Assembly (NCBI GenBank): GCA_964387285.1
Contig: CAYLWO010000021.1
Span: 1 to 64,000, forward strand
Direction: 5' to 3'
DNA from: Anaerohabitans sp964387285
Lineage (GTDB): Bacteria > Zhuqueibacterota > Zhuqueibacteria > Residuimicrobiales > Residuimicrobiaceae
Length of the DNA: 64,000 nucleotides
Shown: positions 42,035 to 51,544 of the stretch, one piece after another
Position numbering within the stretch: the stretch's first letter is position 1
Layout: the number at the start of each line of letters is the position of its first letter
The notes under the pieces: generated by a model
What the model was told of the DNA's origin: nothing
What the model saw: only the letters and a program-made list of their open reading frames with translations
The model's database searches: none
Program-made: the position numbers and the translations under genes

Positions 42035-42991
42035 TTATTCCGGCTGAGCCGGCCGAAGCTGCCGCAAGGCAAAAACCACGCCGCCGCTCAAACCCATGAC
42101 GAGGGTCATGCCGAAATCGATCCAGGAAAAAGCGATGGCCTCTGATCCGTCCACGCCTACCAGGCTCAGAAAAAAAACGTACAATCCCTCGCGCACGCCG
42201 ATGCCGTTAATGGAAATGGGCAATTGCAAAACCAGCAAGACAATGGGAATGATGCAAAAAAAATAAAACAGCGACACGCCCAGATTTAAAGACAATGAAA
42301 TAATATAATAATAAATCAGCACATTTACCTGCAACAATGCCGAAATGAGAAATGCTTTCAGCAAGGCGCTGCGGTGATCGCGCATGAAACGAAATGCCGC
42401 ATACGCATCGCTGATTTTCCCGGCCACTTTAGCCAGTTTACATCTGATCATCAGCGCGGTTATTTTTCCCACAACCACACGGTTGGTGAGAATGAAAAAT
42501 CCGGACACGCTGATGACAAAAAACGCCATCACCATGGGCAGCACCTGCCCGACGTTGCGGATCAAATTAAAACCGGCGCAAGCGGCCATTAATGCAATTA
42601 CGGCCAGAGCCAGAATGCCCAAAACCCGTTCGGTGATCACCGTGACAAAGGAAGCCATATTGCGTCGCGAATAACGGCCGACATCGTACGCACGCACCGC
42701 ATCGCCGCCGATGGTCGACGGCAGAAAATTATTAAAAAAATAGCCGACCAGTAAAGAACAAAAAAGTACGCTAAACGGCACATGAATATCCTGGACAGAC
42801 AATAAATAACGCCAGCGAATACAGGAGATCACCTTGCCCAGACCGGCCATTGCCAATGCCACGATCAACCAGTTAAAGTTCACATTCATCAAGCTGGCAA
42901 AAATATTTTGCACAGGAATCTTGTGCAATAAATACCAGATGAGCAAGACGCTCATGATGAGTTTGGCGATGACGAAAATTTTTTTACGCAT
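42035..42991 (-). CDS. AglD/MprF-type flippase-like membrane protein (UPF0104)
   Basis: A 318-residue protein with about eight membrane segments. The lysylphosphatidylglycerol-synthase-type motifs are present: LGKVISCIRWRYLLSVQ, GYFFNNFLPSTIGGDAVRAY, and ISINGIGVREGLYVFFLSL. These proteins lack the synthase domain and are considered lipid or lipid-linked sugar translocators or their helpers. In a locus with no visible Wzx, it is a candidate for moving lipid-linked sugars. Its start overlaps the epimerase gene by eight bases. Confidence 0.88.
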   Translation of the reverse strand: MRKKIFVIAKLIMSVLLIWYLLHKIPVQNIFASLMNVNFNWLIVALAMAGLGKVISCIRWRYLLSVQDIHVPFSVLFCSLLVGYFFNNFLPSTIGGDAVRAYDVGRYSRRNMASFVTVITERVLGILALAVIALMAACAGFNLIRNVGQVLPMVMAFFVISVSGFFILTNRVVVGKITALMIRCKLAKVAGKISDAYAAFRFMRDHRSALLKAFLISALLQVNVLIYYYIISLSLNLGVSLFYFFCIIPIVLLVLQLPISINGIGVREGLYVFFLSLVGVDGSEAIAFSWIDFGMTLVMGLSGGVVFALRQLRPAQPE

Positions 42992-43973
42992 GCGACGATG
43001 CCTGGTTTTGCATTTCCTTCCAGGTTAACTGCAATCCCTCCTCCAGTGCGATCTGGGGCTGGAATCCCAATAAGCGTTGCGCTTTGGCAATATTAAAAGC
43101 GTTGCTGGTGTTGAAAAATTCCAAAGACCGGCTGGTCAGAGGGAGATTTATTTTAAAGGACGAACCCAGTTTTTCACAAGGCCCGGCCAGGAATTCGGCC
43201 AAACCCAGCGGCAGGCTGAACCACACCGGCTTTACACGCAGTACACGACCGATAGCCTCTGCCAACTCTTTCGTAGAAGCGGGTTTGGCGCCGGCGATGA
43301 TGAACGTTTCACCGATGGCCTGCTCTTTTTCCATGGCCAGGTAATAGGCCGTCAACATGTCCGTGATGTGAATGGGATGGCGCAGATTGTCGCCCGGGCC
43401 AATCATGATGAACCGTCCCTTGCTAATCGTCCGAAATAATTTGGCCGTCCGCGGACAACCGGGTCCATAAACCCAGGCTGGCCTTAAAATCGTTATCGGA
43501 AAATGGGTTTTACGAAAAAAATCATTAACAACCTGTTCGCCCTGTAATTTTGTTTCACCGTATATCGATTGCGGATTGAACGGGCCGGTTTCATCTGCCG
43601 GCGGTTTCATCACATGACCATAAATGCCTACGGTGCTGGTATGGATGAATCGGCGCACGCCGCTTTCCTTGGCAGCTTGCAGCAATTCCTGCACCGCACT
43701 TACATTGACAGTTACATAAACCTCATTGCCCAGCGTCTGCTGCAAATGCGCACTGGCCAAATGAAAGACAATATCCACGCCCTGCAGTATTTCCTTCATC
43801 AATTTGTTGTCGCAGATATCGCCGACGACCACACGACAGGCTTCCTCTTCCTGCAGCTCTCGCAGACGATCGTCATGCATGTCCATCGCGATGACCTGAT
43901 GTTTTTTTTGCAACAACCCCAGCGTCAGGTGTTTGCCGATAAAACCGTTAGCGCCAGTGACCAGTATTTTCAT
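42984..43973 (-). CDS. NAD-dependent epimerase/dehydratase (extended SDR)
   Basis: A 329-residue enzyme. The NAD-binding motif is MKILVTGANGFIGKHLTLG, with the acidic partner in IAMDMHDDR. The catalytic Ser/Thr is in HTSTVGIYG and the YxxxK motif is YGETKLQG. The C-terminus (LTSRSLEFFNTSNAFNIAKA) resembles 3-beta-HSD-like and sugar-epimerase branches of extended SDRs. In this context it most likely modifies a nucleotide sugar. The start has AAGGAC upstream. It overlaps the flippase-like gene and follows a methyltransferase. Confidence 0.85.
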   Translation of the reverse strand: MKILVTGANGFIGKHLTLGLLQKKHQVIAMDMHDDRLRELQEEEACRVVVGDICDNKLMKEILQGVDIVFHLASAHLQQTLGNEVYVTVNVSAVQELLQAAKESGVRRFIHTSTVGIYGHVMKPPADETGPFNPQSIYGETKLQGEQVVNDFFRKTHFPITILRPAWVYGPGCPRTAKLFRTISKGRFIMIGPGDNLRHPIHITDMLTAYYLAMEKEQAIGETFIIAGAKPASTKELAEAIGRVLRVKPVWFSLPLGLAEFLAGPCEKLGSSFKINLPLTSRSLEFFNTSNAFNIAKAQRLLGFQPQIALEEGLQLTWKEMQNQASSHA

Positions 43974-43991
43974 GACAAAGTCCTTTTCGAA

Positions 43992-44798
43992 TTAAAGCCG
44001 GGCTTCCGAAATCGTCGCATAGTGTTCACCGCCGACAAAAAGCGCATCCAATTGCGACACAGCCCACAGGATCGGCGACAGGACTGAGAACAGTTTATAG
44101 GACAGACCGTGTTTCTTCAGATCTTGCTGCGATGTTGGGGCAATGACCCCCTCTTTGTGTTCGTTGTTGCCTTTGTTCATCACGCGGACATAGACAAAGT
44201 TAATAGTCAACTCAATCAATTCCGTGATGAGTCGTGAGTACCCGCCGCTGCGGGTAACCGTATAACCGGCGCGTTGCAAAGCATCGCTCAGCTCGGCGAT
44301 GGTATAACCGCCGCGCACATGACCGTATTTGTCGGGCGTCATGCCCATGCGGTTGCGCAAACGATTGGCCACCAGCGGCGCGCCGGCATTGGGCACGGTC
44401 ACGATGACGCGGCCGTTCGGCCGCAGATTGGTTTGCAGTCGCTTCATAAAAGCGACATCCGTACGAATATGTTCCAGAACATCCAGCACCACAATCACGT
44501 CAAAAGAATCCGGCTTGTAACAGGATCCCCTCTCATCCATATGCACCAGACGACCATGAGTCAGTTGCCGCAAGCTGGCAAGATTTTCATCCTGCAGGTC
44601 GGCATGGAACCAGTTGCCGCCGTGTCGGATAAAATAATAATTCATGGCGCCGGTGTTGTCGCCGCAGGTCAACAACAAGCAGTTCTTGCCCTGGGCCGGA
44701 CCGACAAACTCTAACAAGGCCTGCACCTTTTTTCGCTTTTTAATGGAGCGATTGAACATCTCTAATTGCCATGGCGTTTCGGACATGCTTGATTCCAT
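43992..44798 (-). CDS. SAM-dependent methyltransferase
   Basis: A 268-residue class I methyltransferase. The SAM site is degenerate in its first part (NCLLLTCGDNTGAMNYYF) but the later motifs are clear: VIVVLDVLEHIRTD, LRPNGRVIVTVPN and GYTIAELSDALQRAGY. A hydrophobic C-terminal segment (SVLSPILWAVSQLDALFVGG) suggests membrane contact. ATG at 44798 has AGAGAA upstream; an ATG ten codons earlier is possible. Probably decorates the polymer or its lipid carrier; the substrate is unknown. Confidence 0.8.
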   Translation of the reverse strand: MESSMSETPWQLEMFNRSIKKRKKVQALLEFVGPAQGKNCLLLTCGDNTGAMNYYFIRHGGNWFHADLQDENLASLRQLTHGRLVHMDERGSCYKPDSFDVIVVLDVLEHIRTDVAFMKRLQTNLRPNGRVIVTVPNAGAPLVANRLRNRMGMTPDKYGHVRGGYTIAELSDALQRAGYTVTRSGGYSRLITELIELTINFVYVRVMNKGNNEHKEGVIAPTSQQDLKKHGLSYKLFSVLSPILWAVSQLDALFVGGEHYATISEARL

Positions 44799-44883
44799 TT
44801 TGATTCTCTTTAGACTTTTTTTATGCAACCTGAACCGAGCAAAAGCGTAATCCTCGAGGTTGTCAAAAAAATAACTATGGTAA

Positions 44884-44937
44884 GTAGTCCCGGCTACTTA
44901 GCCGGAAATTTCACCGCCTAAAGGCGGAACTACATGC
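44884..44937 (+). repeat. Dispersed 54-nt palindrome, complete copy C
   Basis: Begins GTAGTCCCGGCTACTTAGCC and ends CCGCCTAAAGGCGGAACTAC followed by ATGC. It has the same two inner hairpins and the same centre (GGAAATTTC) as copy A. It lies between GlpD and a methyltransferase gene. Confidence 0.72.
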
Positions 44938-45067
44938 TAATTAAAAATATAAAGATATTTATTGTTTGTATAATAGTGTTCTTGCTGCTTATTTAATACT
45001 GAAACCAAAGGTCGAACTTTGGACAATCGCAAGGTTATTACTCGAGCGACCGTCTTCAGCAGCAATT

Positions 45068-46726
45068 CTACCGGGGATAAACGGCCTCGGTTTCCGCAAT
45101 TTCCTCTTGACGTTTCTGCACAGACCAACCCAGTTCCTGCGCCATGCAATCAGCGCAGGCGGCCAACGCCTCATGACCGGGATGGCCGGCTGTGCCCAAT
45201 TCTGTACGACGCAGTACTACGTCACTCAACTTGATCGCCATTTCATTACGTACGCCGTGCCGGACTTCAGCGCGTAAAACCTCCGTGTTCGCTGCCAGAG
45301 GCGCTAAATCCTCTGCAGCGGCATCCCGAATGACCTGACGATATGCGGCGCCGTAATTTTGCAAAAGATGCCGTATGGTTTTTTCGTTCAAGCCTTCAGG
45401 CCTGCGCGCAATTTCATTTTGCATAAAAGCCGCCACATTCTCCATTTCGCCGCCGTGAATGGGCGTGATATGGCTGGTGGAACGCGGAGGCCGGTTGCCC
45501 CATTTTTTAAATATCGCATCCACGGTTTTAACAGCCACGTCCCGGGCCGTGGTGTATTTTACGCTGACCACGCTCATCAGGCCGTCCATCTGCAGATCTT
45601 TCTGATGATCCACAATGCGATAATGCTTTTGCAGTTGCACATCACCCGAGTCCGGATGCACGGCCGTCATGGGCAAAAAGCCGCGATGCACCAGCGTTAC
45701 CTCCTCCGGCCGCAGCTCGGCGCCCGGCAAGGCATCATTGACTTGTTGCACCATTTTTTCAATATGTTCGGCTGTCGGACGGAATGTATCCGGCGTTCCG
45801 TCGTAGGGATCATGCCAGGTGCCGATCATGGAGATGTTGCGCCACGGCGCCACAAACAGCAAACGCGATCCCTTGTTGATGACGGCATCCTTATCCTTAA
45901 ACTCGATTTTGGCGGATACGCCGGCGCCAACGGAACTCAACTGTCTGGACACCACCATATTCATGGCGGTGGATAATCGCAGAACCTGTGTTTGGCCGTT
46001 CAGAGTGTTCGGCAAATCATTGCTCCAGCCGCCGGCGTTATTGACCACCATGCGACTGCGCACGGCAAACGTTTCTCCGGTGAGCTGATCGCGCACGTGC
46101 ACGCCGATCACGCGCCGGCCTTCAACGAGGCATTTCTCCGCGCGCACATAGTTGGCCATCTCAGCGCCGCGACCTGCTGCCGAGTGCAGATAAGAAAACA
46201 ACAAACGTTCGGAATTATACACCTGAGCGTCGTACCACATGGCGCCGCCGGTCATATTTTTATCATCCACATTCGGGATGAGCCGGCGCACCTCTGCTTT
46301 GGATACGATACGACCCATCGGCAGCCGTCGGCCGCGCTCCAACCCGCGGTTGCGATCCATACTGATGACGTCATTCATCAGCATGGCCACGGTCATTACC
46401 TCGGATCCTTTGATAAAATGACCATAGGTCGGCATCAGACAGGGAAAGGCGTGCACCAGATGCGGGGCAATGGCCATGACGATGCGCCGTTCCACAATGG
46501 ATTCGCGCATACGCACAAAATCAGCGTGCTGCAAATAGCGCAAACCGCCATGAATCGTTTTTAAACTGTTTGAAGAGGTGGCGCCGCCAAAATCCCCTTT
46601 TTCAATCAGCGCAACAGCCAGACCGCGCAAAGAGGCTTCGTGCGCCAGGGCGGCGCCGTAAATGCCGCCGCCGACGATGAGCAGATCAAAGGAATGATCG
46701 GCTAATTTTTTCAGATCGCGTTGCAA
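45068..46726 (-). CDS. glpD: Glycerol-3-phosphate dehydrogenase, FAD-dependent
   Basis: A 552-residue flavoenzyme oxidising sn-glycerol-3-phosphate to dihydroxyacetone phosphate at the inner membrane. The FAD motif is FDLLIVGGGIYGAALAHEA, followed by the family signature GGATSSNSLKTIHGGLRYLQ. The C-terminal DAO_C-like domain begins around residue 400 (HITPIHGGEMENVAAFMQ). The start is TTG with AGAGAAG upstream; an in-frame stop lies two codons before it and no ATG is near. It sits between asnB and a methyltransferase inside the polysaccharide locus, an uncommon place for a central-metabolism gene. It may act on a related polyol phosphate. Confidence 0.9.
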   Translation of the reverse strand: MQRDLKKLADHSFDLLIVGGGIYGAALAHEASLRGLAVALIEKGDFGGATSSNSLKTIHGGLRYLQHADFVRMRESIVERRIVMAIAPHLVHAFPCLMPTYGHFIKGSEVMTVAMLMNDVISMDRNRGLERGRRLPMGRIVSKAEVRRLIPNVDDKNMTGGAMWYDAQVYNSERLLFSYLHSAAGRGAEMANYVRAEKCLVEGRRVIGVHVRDQLTGETFAVRSRMVVNNAGGWSNDLPNTLNGQTQVLRLSTAMNMVVSRQLSSVGAGVSAKIEFKDKDAVINKGSRLLFVAPWRNISMIGTWHDPYDGTPDTFRPTAEHIEKMVQQVNDALPGAELRPEEVTLVHRGFLPMTAVHPDSGDVQLQKHYRIVDHQKDLQMDGLMSVVSVKYTTARDVAVKTVDAIFKKWGNRPPRSTSHITPIHGGEMENVAAFMQNEIARRPEGLNEKTIRHLLQNYGAAYRQVIRDAAAEDLAPLAANTEVLRAEVRHGVRNEMAIKLSDVVLRRTELGTAGHPGHEALAACADCMAQELGWSVQKRQEEIAETEAVYPR

Positions 46727-46751
46727 GTTTCATCTTCTCTAGTTTAAACTG

Positions 46752-48632
46752 TCAGGCGCCATAGCGTTCACGCCACATTTGATACATCATGAGCGCCCAT
46801 AAACGATGGCTGTGATTTTCTCTGCCGGCGAGATGTTCGTGCATCAGCTTTTGCACATAAGCGGGTTGAAACTCGCCGCTGGACCGCAAGCGCCGTTCGC
46901 CAAGATACTCTTCCATCAGGGGACGCAGTTCCTTTTTCATCCACTGTTTAATGGGGATGCTGAACCCTTCCTTGCCGCGATGCAGAATCATCTCCGGCAG
47001 AATGCCCCGCATGGCTTGTTTCAAAATATATTTGCTCTGTTTGCCGGCCAGGCGCAACGCCGGCGGCAAGGCCGCGCAAAATTCCACCAGGCGATAATCG
47101 AGAAAAGGCGTACGCGCTTCCAAAGAAACCAACATGCTCATGCGATCCACTTTGACGAGTATATCATCCACCAGATAGGTCATGATATCCGCGTATTCCT
47201 GCTGGTCCAACGGATCGGACGAGCTGCATGCGCTGAATTTTTCCAGAATAAAATCATAGGGATCCTGGTCCTTCAGGCTGTGCAGCAAGTCGGGCGTATA
47301 CAATTTTTCTTTTTCCGACTGCTGTAAAAAAATCATCCAGCGCACATGCTGCAACGCGGCAGGCAAACGCATGCCTTCGAGAAAACGGCGCGATTTGTTG
47401 ATCAACCCTTTTTTCTTTTCCGTGGGCGGCCAGGCAAACACCGCCGGCTCTAGAATTTTTTTTCTCAACCACAGAGGCATACGCGCAATCCGACGCGCCA
47501 GACGATCGGCCAGATAGGCGTCATAGCCGGCCAACAACTCGTCTCCCCCATCGCCGGATAAAATCACCGTCACGTTCTTACGCGCCATTTCCGAAACCAT
47601 CAACGTGGGGAACACGGAAAAATCGGCAAAGGGTTCATCCAGTTGACCGACAATGCGTTCGGTCAATTGCACCGCATCCGGGGTGATGATTTCTTCATAG
47701 TGCTCGGTCTGAAACTGCCTGGCAACCGCCCTGGCAAAAGGCAACTCGTTGTACGTTGCATTGGTGAAACCAATGGAAAACGTCTTTACCGGTCGATTGC
47801 TGGACCGGGCCATCATCGCGACGATCGAACTCGAATCCAGTCCGCCGCTTAAAAAAGCTCCCAGCGGCACCTCGCTCATCAAACGGATTTTCACGGCATC
47901 GTGAAAGAGCGCTAAAAACTCTTCTGTCAAAGATCGTTCATCCCGCTGGTCGGCCATATACGATAACTGCCAATACGGTTTGATGGTTATGCGCCCGGCC
48001 TCCAGCAACAGGTAATGAGCCTGGGGCAATTTACCGATCGCCGTAAAAATCGACAAAGGGCTAGGAATATACTCAAATGTAAGAAAATTATCAAGCGCTT
48101 TTGCATTGACCTGACGCGCTACATCGCGGCACTGCAAAATGGATTTAATCTCGGAACCAAAAAGAAATTTTTCGTGATCCAGATAATAATACATCGGTTT
48201 CACGCCCAACCGGTCTCTGGCCAGGAAAAGCCGCTTGCGCTGGGCGTCCCAGATGGCCACGCCGAACATACCGTTGAGTTTTTTCGGACAATCCACGCCG
48301 TACTCTTCATAAGCGTGCAGAATGACCTCGGTATCCGCGTGAGTGCGAAACATATGGCCGGCAGCTTGCAGTTCGGCGCGTAAAGCGCGATGGTTGTAGA
48401 TTTCACCGTTAAAAACAATGGCCCTGTCGCCGGCTTCGTTGAAAATCGGCTGCTGTCCGCCGGCCAGATCGATAATACTCAAGCGTCGCATGCCCAGTCC
48501 GATGTTGTTCAGCAGCAACCGGCCTTCCTCATCCGGGCCGCGATGGTGAATGACATCGGTCATGGATTGCAGCAACGGCGCTGCTACTGCCCGCGATTCA
48601 TCATGATAAACAATGCCGCAAATACCACACAT
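46752..48632 (-). CDS. asnB: Asparagine synthase-like amidotransferase
   Basis: A 626-residue glutamine-dependent enzyme. After Met1, Cys2 is the glutaminase nucleophile (MCGICGIVYHDE). The class II amidotransferase domain runs to about residue 215 (FNGEIYNHRALR, RTHADTEVILHAYEEYG). The ATP-pyrophosphatase domain has FLSGGLDSSSIVAMM and LSGDGGDELLAGYDAY. The start has AGAGGAA upstream. Asparagine synthase homologues are frequent in exopolysaccharide loci, where they may amidate a sugar acid rather than make asparagine. Sequence alone cannot separate these roles. Confidence 0.92.
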   Translation of the reverse strand: MCGICGIVYHDESRAVAAPLLQSMTDVIHHRGPDEEGRLLLNNIGLGMRRLSIIDLAGGQQPIFNEAGDRAIVFNGEIYNHRALRAELQAAGHMFRTHADTEVILHAYEEYGVDCPKKLNGMFGVAIWDAQRKRLFLARDRLGVKPMYYYLDHEKFLFGSEIKSILQCRDVARQVNAKALDNFLTFEYIPSPLSIFTAIGKLPQAHYLLLEAGRITIKPYWQLSYMADQRDERSLTEEFLALFHDAVKIRLMSEVPLGAFLSGGLDSSSIVAMMARSSNRPVKTFSIGFTNATYNELPFARAVARQFQTEHYEEIITPDAVQLTERIVGQLDEPFADFSVFPTLMVSEMARKNVTVILSGDGGDELLAGYDAYLADRLARRIARMPLWLRKKILEPAVFAWPPTEKKKGLINKSRRFLEGMRLPAALQHVRWMIFLQQSEKEKLYTPDLLHSLKDQDPYDFILEKFSACSSSDPLDQQEYADIMTYLVDDILVKVDRMSMLVSLEARTPFLDYRLVEFCAALPPALRLAGKQSKYILKQAMRGILPEMILHRGKEGFSIPIKQWMKKELRPLMEEYLGERRLRSSGEFQPAYVQKLMHEHLAGRENHSHRLWALMMYQMWRERYGA

Positions 48633-48697
48633 GTATTCCTCTTAAAAAAATTCAGAGCCGGGGACGCAGCGAAAAGCTCCAAATATTTTTCTCTCAT

Positions 48698-49918
48698 TCA
48701 TAGAGCTGATTGGCTGCGTCGCGCGCTATGCACCGCTTGTTCTACGATCCATTGCGTTTTTCGCAGGTAATCCTGATAGCTGTAATTCTTTTCAGCCAAT
48801 TGGCCGGCAGCCATTGACACCTGGCGGGCTTGATCCGGATGATCCAGAGTCCACAGGACAGCCCTGGCAAAATCAACAGGGGTCGGCAACGCCAAAACGG
48901 CGACCGCCGGAGTGAGGATTTGCGTATGCGTCACGTGATCCGTAGCGACAATCGGTTTGCCGGAACGCAGATAGGAATAAATTTTAAGCGGGGAATTGGT
49001 TCCTTGCATACGGGTGGACACCAGCATATCCGCCAGATCGATATAGCTGGGAACGCATTGGGGCGCAACAAAACCGGCGAACGAAAAATATTTTTCCACG
49101 CCCTGCTCATGAGCCTGTTGTCGATAAAGGCGAGTCTGCTCTTCACGACCGCCAACCACCACAAAACGTACGTCGGTTCGACCACTGGCAACAACCTGCA
49201 CGGCGCTCGCGATCAACAACGAGATGCCCTGATACGGTTCCAGCGTGCCGTAATAAAGAATAATTTTTTCCCTGCCGAGGCCCAGCTGTTTTTTAATCTG
49301 TTCCTGTTGGTTGCTGTCCGGCGGAAAAACGATGCTGTTATCCGCCACATTTTCTATCAACACGCTGGTGGTTTGCGGAAAACGGTCCTGTACGTAATGC
49401 ATGAGCTCCGGACAGATGGTGATGACGGCGCCGGCCGATTGAATGGTCCGTTTCTCCAGCCGCTCAAAAAGCGCAATCAGCGATTGCGAGCGGGAAAACC
49501 TGAAATTCGTCAGCTGTTGCGGCAATGAAGAGTGCATATCGTACAGATGCGGCAGTCTGAAGCGACTCGCCAAACCGACGCCGAAAAAGCCGGCCTCTTC
49601 ATGCGTATGCAGTAAATCGTATCGATTTTTCTTTAACAGCCCCCGGGCCCGCAGGTAAAGCGCAGCATCGAGTAAAATCTTGGCGTTGGATGGTCCGATC
49701 TTGACGTCGCGAATGCCCGGAATAGGAGCGGCCCGGAATATGCGCAAACGGGTCATGGGAACATCCTGGCCGACATGATAGGTAGCCAAATCGACCTGAT
49801 GGCCCAGGGTCGTTAACGCTTTGATGCGGTGTAGAACGCTGAAAGGAGTGCCGCGCGGCTGAAACCACGGCTGAGGGGCTATCATGAGTATGCGATAACG
49901 GTCTGATCCGTCGGGCAT
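48698..49918 (-). CDS. GT4-family glycosyltransferase
   Basis: A 406-residue GT-B enzyme. The acceptor half has RILMIAPQPWFQPRGTPFSV and YDLLHTHEEAGFFGVGLA. The donor half has IILYYGTLEPYQGISLLIAS and the E-x7-E-like region MQGTNSPLKIYSYLRSGKPI. It is cytoplasmic or membrane-associated and extends the lipid-linked chain. ATG at 49918 has GGAAAG upstream; a TTG five codons before is weaker. It lies between the initiating transferase and asnB in the locus. Confidence 0.9.
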   Translation of the reverse strand: MPDGSDRYRILMIAPQPWFQPRGTPFSVLHRIKALTTLGHQVDLATYHVGQDVPMTRLRIFRAAPIPGIRDVKIGPSNAKILLDAALYLRARGLLKKNRYDLLHTHEEAGFFGVGLASRFRLPHLYDMHSSLPQQLTNFRFSRSQSLIALFERLEKRTIQSAGAVITICPELMHYVQDRFPQTTSVLIENVADNSIVFPPDSNQQEQIKKQLGLGREKIILYYGTLEPYQGISLLIASAVQVVASGRTDVRFVVVGGREEQTRLYRQQAHEQGVEKYFSFAGFVAPQCVPSYIDLADMLVSTRMQGTNSPLKIYSYLRSGKPIVATDHVTHTQILTPAVAVLALPTPVDFARAVLWTLDHPDQARQVSMAAGQLAEKNYSYQDYLRKTQWIVEQAVHSARRSQSAL

Positions 49919-50025
49919 GGCTGTACTTTCCAAATTACTGATCGGTTCCTGGCGGACGTCGATCGAAATGAGCGTGTGTTGTAATATCCGTTGTGATGGT
50001 TTAAAAGAAAACGGCGCGCACCGAA

Positions 50026-51483
50026 TTATTCTGCCCCGTAACCGACCAGAACAACAAAAAAGGTGCGAAATAAAATTTTCATATCAAGCATCAGTGACCA
50101 GTGGTCGATATATTCCAGATCCATTTTCATCCACTGATCAAAACCGATCTTATTGCGGCCGCTGACTTGCCAGATGCAGGTAATGCCGGGTTTGAGACTC
50201 AGTCGACGACGTTGCCATATTTTATAGTTCTCCACTTCATTGACCAACGGCGGCCGCGGACCGACGATGCTCATATCGCCTTTGAGCACATTGATCAACT
50301 GCGGCAATTCATCGATGCTGGTGCGACGGAGGAAATGACCGAGCTTGGTGATGCGTGGATCGCGCTTCATTTTAAATACGGGCCCATCCATCTCGTTTTG
50401 TTCCAGCAGTTCCACTTTGAGCTTTTCCGCATTCTCCACCATGGAACGGAATTTATAGAAAACGAATTTGCGACCATTAAGACCACAGCGGATCTGTTTA
50501 AAAAAGACCGGACCCTTGGAGGTTAATTTGATCAACAGCGCCACGATCAGCAGCAAAGGAGAAAACAGAAACAGGGCAAGCGCCGAGATGACGATATCCA
50601 CAAACCGTTTAATGAACAGCTGCCACTCGCGGGCGTGAAAAGTTTCAAACTCGAGCAGAGGATAGCCGTTAAAGTCGGTTTGCCGGGTTTGTGCGATATG
50701 GAGATTGTAAAGGTCCAATGAGATGGAGCTGGACACGCCCACCTCTTCACAGGCCAGAATAGCGTCCTCGATGCGGTGCAACCAAAGACGCGGCACCACG
50801 AAAATGACGCGATCGATGACCAGACGATTGACGAGGAACGGGATGTCCTGCAAACGGCCGATCACCCGATACCCTTCCACCTCCTTGCCGTACAAACCAT
50901 GTTCGTCGTCGATCAGGCCGACGATGCGCAATCCCCAGGTGCGATGCATATGGACCGCACGGATGAAATCACGCGCACGTTTGCCGGTTCCGACGATCAG
51001 CAGGTTTTCCTGATTGTAGCCTTTGGAATGAATGATATCCAGGATATATAAAAAGAGGTGCTTTTCTGCCAGCATCAGCAGAAAGCAGGTCAGAGTCAAT
51101 ATGGAAAAATAGAGGCGGCTGTATAATTCCATCTTGAATAAAAAGATAAAACTGCCGGATGCCAGCGTGGCCCAGAGGCTGGAGACGAAAAGATTCCAGG
51201 TCATTTTACGGGCGGTTTGGATGCGAAATCCCTGATAGACGCCGTTCAAGGAATAAACGCCGACCCAGAGGAGCGGAAAGACCAACAACATTTGCCAGTA
51301 AGCGGAAGCAAAATACAAAAATCCGGCAAAAGTCGGCACATCGCCATAGGCCTTGATGTTTAATTGGGCAATGGTGCGGATGTAAACATCGATGAAATAC
51401 GCGATCGGAAACGCCAGCGTGATCGTCAGCAGATCGCCGATCTTCATGATGCTGCCGATAAATTTTTCCTTTTCAGAAACCAT
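50026..51483 (-). CDS. Polyprenyl glycosylphosphotransferase (WbaP-like)
   Basis: A 485-residue membrane enzyme. Four N-terminal helices and a CoA-binding-like domain (ENLLIVGTGKRARDFIRAVH) precede a membrane helix and the bacterial sugar-transferase domain from about residue 285. That domain contains FKRFVDIVISALALFLFSP, KGPVFFKQIRCGLNGRKF, KFRSMVENAEKL, RRTSIDELPQLINVLKGDMS and GPRPPL. It starts a repeat unit by moving a sugar-1-phosphate onto undecaprenyl phosphate. It is the first committed enzyme of this locus. Confidence 0.94.
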   Translation of the reverse strand: MVSEKEKFIGSIMKIGDLLTITLAFPIAYFIDVYIRTIAQLNIKAYGDVPTFAGFLYFASAYWQMLLVFPLLWVGVYSLNGVYQGFRIQTARKMTWNLFVSSLWATLASGSFIFLFKMELYSRLYFSILTLTCFLLMLAEKHLFLYILDIIHSKGYNQENLLIVGTGKRARDFIRAVHMHRTWGLRIVGLIDDEHGLYGKEVEGYRVIGRLQDIPFLVNRLVIDRVIFVVPRLWLHRIEDAILACEEVGVSSSISLDLYNLHIAQTRQTDFNGYPLLEFETFHAREWQLFIKRFVDIVISALALFLFSPLLLIVALLIKLTSKGPVFFKQIRCGLNGRKFVFYKFRSMVENAEKLKVELLEQNEMDGPVFKMKRDPRITKLGHFLRRTSIDELPQLINVLKGDMSIVGPRPPLVNEVENYKIWQRRRLSLKPGITCIWQVSGRNKIGFDQWMKMDLEYIDHWSLMLDMKILFRTFFVVLVGYGAE

Positions 51484-51544
51484 AACCCATTCGCATCAGA
51501 GTTAATTGGATGATCGGGCTACTCCCGATTATTTATTAAATGTG

